Assembly: GCA_037975125.1 (NCBI GenBank)
Contig: CM075851.1
Coordinates: forward strand, 79,833,479-79,897,478
Direction of reading: 5' to 3'
Origin: Latrodectus hesperus
Taxonomy: Eukaryota; Arthropoda; Arachnida; Araneae; Theridiidae
DNA: 64,000 bases
Part shown: positions 1 through 13,684 of the stretch, in pieces
How positions within the stretch are numbered: the first letter of the stretch is position 1
Layout of the letters: each line of letters begins with the position of its first letter
Made by a program: the position numbers and the translations under genes
Notes under the pieces: model-generated
Databases searched by the model: none
Told to the model about the DNA's origin: nothing
What the model saw: only the letters and a program-made list of their open reading frames with translations

Positions 1-2700
1 GCCAAAATAGGCTAAAAAACATCTAAATAAGGCAAATAGTGTTCTCAAGATAAATCGAAGTTTATCTAGTATGAAAGCAAAAAAATAATGACGGTAGATA
101 TTAATCTGTTCTATTCCGATGTAAAATACTTGTTATAGATTATTGTTCGTACCTAAAGAAATAGAATTCAATTACCAGTTATGATATTTGGATAGAAGAG
201 TAATTGTTGATCATATAATTTTGTTTCAGAATAAACTTGATTTATTCCATTCTTTCTAAACATCTCCATGCACAAAAAAGATACATTTTATTTTAAAATT
301 GATACTCATTTTTCACTCATTATAATATCATTTTAGAAATCGCATTAGTTTGCTTATCTTATTAGTTTTTTTTATTACTTGAAGTTAAGCTAATTCATTT
401 CTACTTGTATGTTTTGAAATTGTGAAACTGCTTTATGATTTTTCCTTACTTAACACTTGAATTTCAAATAAAAAATTTTAAATGAGTTTCTAAAGCTTGA
501 TAATTTTTCTTTTAGACTATTTAAATACTGCTCATTCAATAAATTATACTTGAGCCCAAGTTTGTATTTTTTAGACTCAGTGATGATAAAGTAATAAAGG
601 AAGTAAATTTATGATGAATAATAAAATTATTTATTCTAGAAAATAAAATATTGATTAAAAATTGCACAAAAATCCATCACATTAAACTCCTTATATATTG
701 AAAAACACAATCCAATTTTTTTATTTAATTCCAACGAAGCATTTTACTTATATAAAACACCTTATAAAATATTTAGCAAAATTTCTACGATATTTGATTC
801 TGAATGTATGTTTTCATATATAATTGGCTTAACATTATGTATCGTTTCAACAATACCCAAACTTACAAAAGGGGGAATTATTTTAAGATACTTCAAAGGT
901 AACAAAATAATCACATATCAACAGATGAAATGCAATATTTGAGAGCTAACAGAAAAATATTTCGTTATGGAATATAAAATAACTACTAATGACAAATTGC
1001 TAGTTTGATGATATCAAAAAGATGTAACAATTTAAAACAACTTAAATATTTTGTTGGCTTCGAGTTTCAGTGTGATTTCGAATCCACTTGAAACCAAAAT
1101 TGAGTCACTATTTCTAATATTGATTCGGGTTATACTATAGGATAACAGCGACCCATCCGAACGTATGCGGCAGAGGAACGTCGTTGAATAGGACAGTCTA
1201 CAGGGTGATGACCAAAGGTGAGGCAAAAGCCCACTCGTGAGATTAAAATGACAGTAGAGCGAGAAACCAATCATTTGAAATCCAGACGATGAAAGGTGGC
1301 TTTAACTTCAGAAATAACTTCATCAACTTGTTTTTGCTGTAACTGTTTGTGACTATTAGCTCAACTCTCTATTGTTCATTAACTTCTCCATTTATCTTTA
1401 GTATTTTCATAAATGTTGTATTTTTAAAGTATTCTGTATTGAGAGGTAACTAAAACTCAAAGACACTGCAATTTTCTATCAAAGTTAAGCACTATAAGAT
1501 TCTTTATATTTAGTGTGAGAATATTTCTCATTATATATCTTTCATGGGATACATTTTAATACTGGTTACTGCAAGAATGATACAACTTTTACTCTAGAAC
1601 ACTTATGTAAAACATCAACTTCTTGTAGGTCAGTATGAAATAAAAATGGATGCTATTCATTCGTTTATCTACCATAGATACTTGTAAGAACCTCCTAATT
1701 AAAAATAGCATAAGTCTTATTATTTAAGTGATGACGTTCGTGTGATCATTATTCCAAATGACCAGTGAAAAAATATTATAATAGAAGTAAAAAGTAATAG
1801 ATTGTGACTATGCATATACTGAAGAAGTAATGAAATACAATGACGCAACTAATTTTTATATTCCATATATTAAATAAATATTTTGGCAGTTAAGACGAAA
1901 TTTTTTTTAAGAAGGCAATATTCCATGATATGTTTTACGTTTACTTTTTAGGGACACATGTAAAGCTGATTCAACTATTTTCAATATTCAATTTATTTTT
2001 ACACAGAAAGCTTTTAAGCAAACACTTAATAAACAAATATTTAACTTAATAAATTAATATAAGCTTTTAAACAAAATTTTATACTATTAATAATAATGAA
2101 CCCACGTAGCCGATAGATAAAAACTGATGATTTTGTGAACAATTTGAATATCTGTGTTGTAAAGCATTAACGTAATTTATCATTTAAATATTTTACTTTA
2201 CACTAATATTTATATATTCTGTCTGAATATTTAAGATGTTATGAAGCATTTGATTATATATTTATTTTCTTTGGGTAGAAAATATTCATGTGTATTCAAG
2301 TGTCGCAAAGGATAAAGTCCGGAAATACTTATAGATATACAGGGTAGGAATGATGCATAAAAGTTTTCGATATTATTTTTCATATTTTATTTTCCTCAGA
2401 CGCTTTTTATTATTGCACAAAAAAATTCACATTTTGAACCCAAGCGTATATTTAACTTAAAATTTTGTATTAAGATCAAGTATATATATGATCGGTAGAA
2501 TTTGATATTTGATTTTTTTAATCATTTTGATGAGTTTGTATTACCTAATGTATGATGGAACATTTTAATGACAAAATACCACAATAAATTTGTTTGCAAC
2601 GTGAAGCTCTAAGAGAAATACTTATACACATTTTATTCTGAGATAAAATTTGGTCGAAAGAAATCTACTATGAACAAGAACAAAATCTCTGATAAAAACA
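1..2700. other. AT-rich intergenic DNA, no gene seen
   Basis: Low-complexity AT-rich sequence with stops in all frames. A slightly less AT-rich patch at about 1045-1290 has a minus-strand open frame of 80 codons, but with no recognisable motif and no convincing splice sites. Open frames of this size are expected by chance in a window this large. Confidence 0.6.
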
Positions 2701-2727
2701 ATTCGTCCTATATATTTTTCCCCCTTT

Positions 2728-2998
2728 CTAAGTTAAAAATTCCCTTTCGCGGCTTGAGTGAAGGGTATTCTTCGAAAAATATCCGAAGGAAATCTTTGAT
2801 GACGAACATGTGACCTCCAGATCAAATGTCTTTGGGAAGGCCGAATACTTTGGTAAAAGAAAGAAACAGAGCTTAAATAATAATAAAAAAAAGAGGACTC
2901 TAGTCCCGCTCACATTTCTACAAATGAATGAGTTATTAGAGCAAAGAGCCTGTCGTATGTTCAATTGGGGGAAATGGGAGGAACCAATAGGGTGTTGA
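2728..2998 (+). other. Unclassified denser patch with an 80-codon open frame
   Basis: This patch is clearly less AT-rich than its surroundings. On the plus strand it is open from just after a TGA near 2758 to a TGA at 2996-2998. The predicted peptide has an acidic start (EIFDDEHVT), a lysine/asparagine-rich middle encoded by an AATAAT/AAAA run, and a C-terminus containing MFNWGKWEEPIGC. A pyrimidine-rich stretch ending in AAG lies just upstream (about 2715-2732) and could be a 3' splice site. The opposite strand is also open for 78 codons. I recognise no family. It may be an exon, a decayed element or a conserved non-coding patch. Confidence 0.2.
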
Positions 2999-3005
2999 TG
3001 GCTCT

Positions 3006-5311
3006 CCAGTAATAGTGCTGTTTCCGTCTTGGAATTTTTTATTTAGTTACACAGTTTATATAGCTTGATTTTCTTACTACTTTTTTCCAACTTTATGATA
3101 GAGAACCTATTTTAAAGAAGAGAAGTTTGCTTAAAGTACTGGAATTATGCATGTTATTTAATCTCGATAATTTATTTGAGTATTTTAAAATGCGCACCTT
3201 TCTTCTGATTTTTAGAATCCAATTCATATTAAAATAACTGATGTATTTGTCATATGGAATGTTATTTTTACGTGATTACATACAAATTTGTGTATCAGTT
3301 TATACGTTTGAAAATTAAATGTTAAATCTTAAACCTGAAATTGTTATATAAAAAATGATAGCCATTAAAATATTTTCATATTAATAACAGTTTTAAAACA
3401 TTATATAGTTTTCATAAATCTTGTATTTTATTTTTTTAATATACTGTTTTAAAAGAATACTTTCTGGCATATTAATTTTACCAGAAAGTTCTCCAAAATT
3501 CCTGCTCTGTAATATTAACATATTATTAATAAACTGTATGTAGCAATTTATTAGTTGTAATTAAAAATTATGTTAGGTCTTATTTTTTAAAAATCAAATT
3601 CCTCTTTTTATCTAGATTTTAAAATAAGCTTCTGTTGTTAATAACAGCATTTTTAAGTGCCAGAGAATTTTTTCTTATTTTCTTTGATTGTTTCATATAA
3701 ATACTTATATATTTATTTTAAACAAAATGATTTCTCATTAAATATTATATTAAAAACGCCAAAAATATTTCTTCATTTTTGTTAATAGGACAACATTATA
3801 TTTTGCAAATAAAAAATTATTACAATTCAAATATTAGGAAAACATGAAACAATTTCAGAAATATTTATTATAGAGGTATATATTTTATTATAGAGTATAA
3901 AGAGGTATATATTTTATTATAGAGTATATAGAGGTATATATTTTAAATTATTTTCAAGAGTATTTTCACTACGTACTTTTGCTCTACTATTATTATTATG
4001 CTTATACCAATGGGATGTTTCGAATAGAAAACGAATTCATTTATTCACGTACATTTATATTGAGCTTAAACTCATTAAATAACATTCATAGAAAAAATAA
4101 AAACATTAAGTTATTTTTTTCCAAAAATTAGATGAAAAATCACAAAAATATGTCTTGTTTGATCTATCTCAACCGTAACATTTATGCTGAGATGATGTAG
4201 ATATGTTTCATATTATGAAAGGCATAGTGGCAGTGAGGTGTGCGCAATAATGTAACAATTCAAATCTTAACATTAATCTCAACACTAGCTTGCCAAAAAT
4301 TTGGTGTTAGAGAATGGATCTTCATTAATGCCAATGCGTTCTCGACAAATTCAGGATATAAATATTCCCTTTCCCATATTGTTATGTTACCCATTTCTTG
4401 CTTAACAATGTATTCTATTTGATGCTCATGTGAGGTAATTCAAGTTATTTGTTTGTTGATATCGACATTTGTCACGGATGAAATTATTTCGCTTTCGGTA
4501 CCAGCGTCCTCACAGATAAAACACTATACAATTGTGGATAAAAAAAATAAAAAAAACTCAGTATCTCAACGTCTTATTCAGTTAATATTGCAATAAATGT
4601 CTTGAATTTACATAATTTTTTCATGATTATATGTATAGACTTTTCTCTTTACCTACATTTTATTAACAAGTAATTTACAGAGAAGAGTAATCCTAAATGC
4701 ATATAAACTAAATTATATATTTGGTATTATAATATAAATAGTATTTCACTTTCTATACTAAAGTAAATTGTATTAAAAATAGTTTTATGTATCAAGTTAA
4801 GCAATAACGGTTTCTAAAATGAAAATAATTAAATTGGCCTTGTTTATAAACGCTAGTGCATACTAATATCAAAGAATAAAATCAGTACAATCATAAACGT
4901 TCAACTTTATGTTTAACTTTTACTTATTCTTCTTCAAAACTTTTCAGCTGAAAATTTCTCTAAAATTTTCCAAGATTCATATATCAACAAAACCTTCTCT
5001 CTGCTAAATGAAATAAAGATGACTTGTCATAGATTTCTTCATTACAATAAGTTTATGGTTATATATTTCTATCAGCCGAAGAGGTGGAACACAGTCAACT
5101 AGGACTTAGATTAAGAGAAATTGACACCTAAACTAGCATTGATATTTACAGCTGCTCCATTAAACTGGAAGGAAGATGTTAATATTTAATGAGCACAGGT
5201 CTTCTTAAAAGATGACAAAATCGACGATAATTATATGATTCAACTTAACAATAAATGCTATAATAAAATTTATGAAATAAAGCATTGTTTTTAAGTAAGC
5301 AAGAAACCAAC
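3006..5311. other. AT-rich intergenic DNA
   Basis: No gene, RNA gene or mobile element is recognised apart from the small tandem repeat at 3872-3942. A 60-codon open frame at 4240-4422 has no motif and is within the chance range for this base composition. Confidence 0.6.
3872..3942. repeat. 29-bp tandem repeat, two and a half copies
   Basis: The unit beginning AGAGGTATATATTTTATTAT recurs at 3872, 3901 and 3930 with a constant 29-bp period. The third copy is cut short. The near-identity of the copies shows a recent local duplication. Confidence 0.9.
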
Positions 5312-7925
<2,614 letters not shown>

Positions 7926-8110
7926 TTAGAAACGGGATACATCCCCAACAATCACCGTCTGGAGGCTGGAATGAAAGGTTGCCATAGTTACAGAAATGGT
8001 GGAGCTTTCTCGTCCTCTAGAAGAGATGCTTTCGGGTTTAGAATTGTCATGGTGTAGCATCTTTTGCAGGGCTTGAGACAAGTGCACCAAGAGAATGCAT
8101 TCAGCCATTG
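7926..8110 (-). promoter_or_regulatory. Denser patch with an RFX X-box-like motif
   Basis: This patch of near-average base composition contains GTTGCCATAGTTAC at 7978-7991, which fits the RFX X-box consensus GTTRCCATRGYAAC at 13 of 14 positions. RFX factors bind such sites upstream of ciliary genes; in arthropods these act mainly in ciliated sensory neurons. The minus strand is open for 60 codons from an ATG at 8108, ending in VIVGDVSRF. The predicted peptide matches no family known to me. I cannot tell an exon from a conserved non-coding element. Confidence 0.2.
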
Positions 8111-9188
8111 AGACATCGGAATAAAATTGGATTCTTTCTATGTATTTGCATCAAAATTTCAGCGCTAAACGAGAAATGCTTTCATCTTTTTGAATATAGT
8201 CAATTTCAATAAAATGATCTGGGCTGTTATTAAAATAGATTCAATTTTCTGTAGAAAAAATACGAGAAAATTATTTTTATAAATGTCATTACAGCTATTT
8301 TTTAAAATGTCAGTAAATTGTTTCAATATATGTGTCTTTCATCTATTAATTTAAGTTCCTTTTTTAAATTTTTTGTAAGCGATTCTCGGAAAAAAGCTGC
8401 TAATGCATGTTTTTGATTACATTAATTATTTTACGTAATGATGATATTTATTCACTGTAAAGGAGCATAAATAAGCTATTCGATGCTTTGTTGAGTTGTC
8501 ATTTATGGGGATTAAGATCGCTAAGCACAGTCAACACTTGAACTTCCATCTTTTTCTTTACGTCTTACATAATTTAATAAATTAAATTAATACCTCATAA
8601 AATGAAACTAATATCATAAATTAAAATAAATATTTAAATTGTTTAATTACTTACTGGTTGCAACTGAATCCCATTCATTATGTCTGTAAATATAAAAAAA
8701 ATTGCATAAGTATTTATTATTTGTATGAACAATTTATTACAGTAAGTGTTCATTATTTGTACAATACATTAAAGTTAGATAATGCAATAATGAAGGAATT
8801 ACAAGAAAAGGCATTTGAAATATTAAAAAAATATTATTAATGAGCCTATTCTAATATCAAAGTAATCATAAATTATGTATATAAAATTGCATTATTAAAA
8901 TAATAATTAATTATCTTGAAATTTTATACAATAGAAACAGTAAAAAAATAGATAAGGGAATTTAATTTACAAGAAATAAGCTATGATTGTCAAAATTTAA
9001 AAAAAATGTAAATCACATGATGTTTGAACAAAAAAGACAGGATATTATCAAACAACCTTCATGCAAAAGGATACAGGAAAATATCAATTTCGGTTTGCTT
9101 AGAAAATAGTTTACATAAAAGAATCTACTGTGCATGACATGAGTTCTTCTAAAAGCGTTAATATGTGATACATTAAGATTTTTTCTTT
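8111..9188. other. AT-rich intergenic DNA
   Basis: No feature is recognised. A 60-codon plus-strand open frame near 8658-8840 is rich in isoleucine, tyrosine and lysine, as expected from AT-rich non-coding DNA. Confidence 0.6.
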
Positions 9189-9189
9189 A

Positions 9190-9270
9190 AATTGTGAAAC
9201 ATAGAAGTAACTATGTTATAATATAGATGAAATTGTGAAACATAGAAGTAACTATGTTATAATATAGACG
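9190..9270. repeat. 41-bp tandem duplication
   Basis: Two near-identical copies start at 9191 and 9232. Each contains the small palindrome CATAG-AAGTAA-CTATG, so the duplicated DNA can fold into two adjacent small hairpins. Confidence 0.9.
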
Positions 9271-9271
9271 C

Positions 9272-10618
9272 TAGATTTCTATCATCAATATGTAAATTAA
9301 AAGCAATTTACTCTCGATTAAACTGTATATTTAAGCAATTTACTTTAAGCAATTAATAATTTTTATTTTGTTGATGCACAAACTTACATCTTAACGTTAA
9401 AAATATACCTTGAAATCACTCATTAAATGTAATTATTCGCTTTACTTTTATGTAATAACTTTAAAAAATTACAGTGATTTTAAAATTCTATCGTATAAGA
9501 TTTAAAACCATGCCTGAATTTCCTGTAATCACTGTGAGAACTTCAGTAAAAAAATAAATAAAAAGGGAACATAGTCTGTCATATCGTATTTCCTCATCTC
9601 ATAATTACCTCACAGTATTCCTACTTCGTTAGAAGACAAAAAACGCCGTTACAAATGTAGTTTCAACAACATGGTGAATAGAATAGGACATTCAAGCATA
9701 AAACGAATATTTCAAAATGTTTTTCTATTTATCTAAACTGCAATTTGATCTGAATTATGTAAAAAGAATGTAGTAACTATAGTTAAATTTAGAATCAGAT
9801 ATATTCATTACACTCACTTTTAATTTATATTCTCTGATTATGTGTCTTTGTGTTAAACTTGGAGTGTTTATATGACTATGAAACATAGAAACATTTTAAA
9901 GTTTGATTATGCTATTTTTTAAAGACAATATTTTACATGTAGTAATGGATTTAAATATTTTACGTTACTTTATATTCCAACAAAATATGTTTAAACTTTT
10001 AAAACAAATTAAAAAATTTAGCCTTTAATATCATTAAATTTTAATTCATATGAAGCTTTTTTTTATATTTAAAACTAATTACTAGCTACATGGAATCATA
10101 TTCGATTGTTGCATTGAATCATCTAGTCAGCTACTCATAAGAAACTACCATAACATCAATAAATTTTATAAGAAATGTAAATAGAATATATTATTATGAA
10201 AAATTATAAGTACGTAAATTTTTTCTGAAAACAGAAAACTATATATTTTACATATGAAGGAAGATCAATCCACATTATTGCTTTTGTAAGAATAAAACAC
10301 TTGACAAATATTCACTGTTTTATGACAAAGACTATACCACGTCTCAGCAACATGACTCAGTTTAATTGGTAGTTGAAAGGGCCTTCGGAGATATAGGAGA
10401 AAGGCAAATACAATCAGTTTTAGAAGAAGCGCTATAAATTCCTCAAAAACGATTTCACAGATTGTGAAATTAATTTTTGTAGATAGAAAATGTACGATGA
10501 AGAGTAGGAAAAGATTTTACTCAGACAACAATACAAAATAACAATCGCTTATAATACAAATTAACAGTCAGAAGAAACTATACTATGATTACCATTTTAT
10601 TATATCAAATATAAAATA
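9272..10618. other. AT-rich intergenic DNA
   Basis: No gene or element is recognised. Base composition becomes less extreme from about 10320 towards the transposon cluster, without any motif I can name. Confidence 0.55.
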
Positions 10619-10725
10619 TATAAAATCAAAATGCTATCAGTAGCCTTTTAAATGTACTACTATATATATTATTTATATATAATATAGTACATTTAAAAGG
10701 CTACTGATAGCATTTTGATTTTATA
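10619..10725. repeat. Perfect inverted repeat with 41-bp arms
   Basis: Arms at 10619-10659 and 10685-10725 are exact reverse complements. The 25-bp centre is itself nearly palindromic TA-rich sequence, so either strand folds into a stem of about 50 bp. Each arm carries GCTATCAGTAGCC (reverse complement GGCTACTGATAGC). There are no recognised terminal repeats or target-site duplication. It could be a foldback/MITE remnant, a recent palindromic duplication, or a source of double-stranded RNA if transcribed. Confidence 0.9.
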
Positions 10726-10960
10726 AATTAATCAAAACCAACCCCATCATGTGAGTTAATATGTACGCAGAACTGTGATTTATGTTTTGTTAGCAGAAAA
10801 CTATCCTGCTGCAAACAAAAATTTGAAGACAGGAACATCTCAGATGGATACGCAATATGTGGGACAACGTTCTCTTCAAGAACGAGTCTCATTTCAAAGT
10901 GCAACCTGACTGTAAGGAAATTGTTACCTGGAAACAACCTAGTAATTTGAAAGGCTCTTA
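10726..10960 (-). other. Unclassified denser patch beside the hairpin
   Basis: The sequence becomes more complex exactly where the hairpin ends. The minus strand is open for 69 codons (10937 to 10728). The predicted peptide contains RLHFEMRLVLEEN and LLTKHKSQFCVHINSHDG. I recognise no family. It may be the remaining body of the element that produced the hairpin, or unrelated. Confidence 0.2.
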
Positions 10961-10969
10961 CTCTGACAG

Positions 10970-11185
10970 ATGTGATTAACCCTCATTGGGTTAGGTACAC
11001 GGATTCTTGCTCTGGTATTTACTGTACTTTACTTTGACAGATGTGCATACAGAAAGCAGAAACACAAAACTCATCTTTCATATCCATCTCATATCAATTT
11101 CAATCAACAGTGGCTTGGATCGAGCCTAGGACCTTTTACTCTGAAAAGCGGTATCCTATCTGTATTCCATGGTGAGTTAGCTTAG
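10970..11185 (-). mobile_element. Degraded tRNA-derived SINE (probable)
   Basis: Read on the minus strand, 11185 to about 11105 resembles the head of a tRNA-derived SINE. There is an A-box-like TTAGCTCACCATGG, an anticodon-type stem (CTTTT/AAAAG) and a B-box-like GGCTCGATCC. The body continues to about 10970 with no clear end. RNA polymerase III would transcribe such a head; mobility would need LINE enzymes in trans. The boxes are imperfect and no target duplication was found. Confidence 0.35.
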
Positions 11186-11336
11186 TACTTGGAATGAACC
11201 TGAATTTATGCATGAAAGTGCATGGTTTAGCTGAAATGATGTCATGGTTTTAAGCAATGTTTTTATCAATGACTACACTGACCCATACATTAGCAAATCA
11301 GCTATATATTAATGTAATTCTAATATCTATTGTAGT

Positions 11337-11484
11337 GCTTTACTATGAAACAATAGAGGATGAATTCATTATCATGAATGATAACATTACGCCCATCGTG
11401 TTCAGCTAAATAAAATTTGACGACGAAATCTTTCAAATGGATTGGCCAGCTTATTCACCAAATATGAACTCAATAGACCATGTG
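11337..11484 (+). pseudogene. Tc1-type transposase fragment, left part
   Basis: In one frame, with a single stop, the translation carries the closing block of a Tc1-family DD34E transposase. IIMNDN corresponds to the MDDN motif of the second catalytic Asp, and MDWPAYSPNMNSIDHV to the usual MDWPAYSPDMNPIEHVWD block. The catalytic Glu of NPIE is replaced by Asp. The match breaks off at 11484, where the SINE pair begins, and seems to resume at 11853. The rest of the transposase is not visible upstream. The fragment is non-functional. Confidence 0.75.
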
Positions 11485-11827
11485 ATAAGCTGGCAACGGA
11501 ATGGTAAGCGTTCTTGCTTTCACTTCAACAATTAGTTAACTCGAATCACACCACGGGTTTATGTTTGTAGTGGTTCGGAATCCACTACAAATTGTGGATC
11601 CAAGTTTTATTTGCCCTCATGTGCAAAACATAACTGTTGAGCGATGTTGGTTTGTTGGTTTGTCGCTCAACGGTCATTTTTTGCACACGAGGGCTAATTA
11701 GACCGGGACCTACCGTTTAAAGTGGATTCCGAACCACTACAAACATCCATACCCAAGGTGGGATTCGAACCCACGAACTGTTGAACCGAAGGCAAGAGCG
11801 CTAACCATTCGGCTGCCAGCTCGGCCC
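11485..11827. mobile_element. Two tRNA-derived SINEs in tail-to-tail inversion
   Basis: The left arm (11485 to about 11655, plus strand) and right arm (about 11656-11827, minus strand) are two copies of one SINE with their tRNA-like heads facing outward. The right copy has a clean polymerase III B box, GGTTCGAATCC, on the minus strand (11771 to 11761) and an A-box-like GGCAGCCGAATGGTTAGCGC. The left copy has the same A region, GGCAACGGAATGGTAAGCG, but a decayed B box. Both share GTAGTGGTTCGGAATCCACT in the body and a TTGAGCG segment near the centre. The whole forms a foldback with arms of about 170 bp. Confidence 0.75.
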
Positions 11828-11852
11828 GATGAGCGATGAGTAAATCAAGCTA

Positions 11853-11920
11853 ATCATGTGTTGTGGACATTCAAGAGAGGAGGGGTGCTTGTTGCTTCTC
11901 CCTCTCAGAAAAATGAGGTA
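11853..11920 (+). pseudogene. Tc1-type transposase fragment, right part
   Basis: After the SINE pair, CATGTG recurs and is followed by a segment reading VDIQERR, close to the VWDxxGRRVA stretch that follows NPIEH in Tc1 transposases. The sequence ATCATGTG (11853-11860) resembles ACCATGTG (11477-11484), which fits an approximate 8-bp target duplication. About 25 bp between the right SINE head and this duplicate (11828-11852) are unexplained. Confidence 0.5.
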
Positions 11921-12101
11921 GCAGTTACATAATTTTCTTATATAGAAGTGAAACAGAATTCTACACTCGTGGGAAAAGATATCATTTTCAGTTGAAGATA
12001 CTTTTTAAAAATGTTTCTGGGATAAAAAAATTTTTTAATAAAGGGACCCTTATTAAACTTCATTTTCGTCTAATTATCTATATTTGGTTTACATAAATAT
12101 A

Positions 12102-13682
12102 CACTGGTGGAAATGCAATTAAAGACACTCAAAAATTCACTTTTTCATATAAATGCCCGTGATATTTTCTTGTACTAACTTTTTTGAATTCAATTTTTTG
12201 TCTTCAATCATTTTATGAAAAAAACTTGCAAAGTAAAACTAATTTAGTGAGTATTTACATCATTTAGTTTAAAAAATCCAATATTTCCAGTGGAAATGCA
12301 ATTAAAGACACTTATTTTAAACCTAGAATTTCAGCTATCTACCACTTCATTTTTGTTTCTAAACTACTTAAAATGAGCAGTTTATTGTATCTGGCGCCTT
12401 AGATACCAAATATTTCAAAACATCTTGGTTCAAACACATATTTTTCAAAGGTAGTTATAGAATGGGACGTAACATCGAGCTTTCTATAGAAGAGCGAGCA
12501 AAAATTCGAATTTAAAGGTAAAGGCTAATCAAATAGGTTAATAGCGAAGAAAATTAATCGTTCTGTAACTGTTATGTGCAATTTTTTAAATCTAGATGAC
12601 ATGTATGGAGTTAAGAAGCGTCGTGTTATTTGTAGTAAATTAAGTGACCATCAAAAGCGGCAGATAATTCGCGAGACAATAAGACCTAACGTAAATTCCA
12701 CTAAAATTAGGAGAGATTTAATCCTATCTGTTACAACTCGTAGAGTCAGACAAATAATCAGTCAACCTGGAGTTGTTACATGCTCGAAAAAACATCGCAA
12801 ACCTCTCTTAAGTATTCAGCATAAAATGGCTCATTTGGAATTTGCAAAAAACCATGCAAATTGAGACTCTGAATGGAAAACAATGTGGTGCTCACTGATG
12901 AGAAAAAGTTTAATTTAGATGGACCAGATAGAAACAAGTCTTCTGGCATCACATAATGACCAAAAAGAAGATTTCAGTTCGCCGCAATTTTGGTAGAAAC
13001 ACATTGATGGTGTGGGGAGCTTTCTCGAGCTATGGAATAACCCCCATCTGTTGGATCACACCTAAAATGAAATTCCTCCGATTAAACTTCTAGATAACAT
13101 TTGGTTGAATTATGCCGAAGATATGGATGAAGAATCCTGGATATTTCAACAGGACCGTGCAAGCATTCAGAACTCTGAAGCAACAAAAGCCTTTTTCATG
13201 GAGCGAAACATTAAAGTTATGGACTGGTCAGCTAGAAGTCCTGATCTGAACCCTATTGAAAACATATGGGGATTGGTAACACAAAATGTTTGCGAAAACG
13301 GCCACTTTGAGTCAGTAATGGCTTTAAAAGACAAAATTCGTATGGTCAAATTTGCCATTAATTTACTTTCAAAATCTTGTGAAATCCATGCCAAGTAGAA
13401 TGCATGAAGTAATTGTAAACAATGGAGGTGTCACTCATTAATAATTAATAAATTTGTTCGAAAAACAGCAAGTGTCTTTAATTCCATTTCCACTCGAAAT
13501 TTCTGATTTTTGATTAAATGATCTAAATTTTCACAAAATTAATTTTTATTTGATATTTTTTACACTGAATAATTGAAAACTAAAAATGTGATTCAAATAA
13601 AGGTAATTCAAAAATACACTATGCACTTTTATATGAAAAATAAGTTAATTTTTGAGTGTCTTTAATTGCATGTCCACCAGTG
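12102..13682 (+). mobile_element. Tc1-family DNA transposon with IR/DR ends, inactive
   Basis: The element is bounded by TA at 12100-12101 and 13683-13684, the expected Tc1/mariner target duplication. Its outer ends are inverted copies of CACTGGTGG-(A/C)-ATGCAATTAA. Each end carries a second, inner copy of the AATTAAAGACACT motif, at about 12285-12314 on the left and 13469-13494 on the right. Each terminal region is therefore about 213 bp with two transposase-binding-like repeats, the IR/DR layout known from Sleeping Beauty-type elements. The two terminal regions remain alignable over their length. Total length, about 1.58 kb, is normal for the family. Confidence 0.9.
12462..13441 (+). pseudogene. 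Tc1-family DD34E transposase, decayed
   Basis: The start is the ATG at 12462 (MGRNIELSIEERAKI), stopped after 17 codons. A helix-turn-helix region follows in the open stretch 12574-12864, ending LEFAKNHAN. The first catalytic Asp lies in TDEKKFNLDGPD (about 12895), the second in FQQDRA, and the catalytic Glu in SPDLNPIENIWG, both within 13105-13398. A further frame change gives the usual C-terminus (MPSRMHEVIVNNGG) and a stop at 13439-13441. The family enzyme cuts and pastes at TA sites. Stops and at least two frameshifts make this copy inactive, although all three catalytic residues survive. Confidence 0.85.
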
Positions 13683-13684
13683 TA

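Noticed and set aside
1032..1290. Gene or tRNA-like element on the minus strand
   Set aside because: GATTCGAAATC resembles a B box, but no A box or fold accompanies it, and the 80-codon frame is within chance.
11750..11827. Functional tRNA gene on the minus strand
   Set aside because: Polymerase III boxes are good, but the acceptor stem does not close and the sequence continues into a repeated body shared with an inverted copy, so it is a SINE.
12106..12320. Direct repeat at the left end as a separate satellite
   Set aside because: It is the outer and inner copy of the Tc1 end motif, explained by the IR/DR structure.
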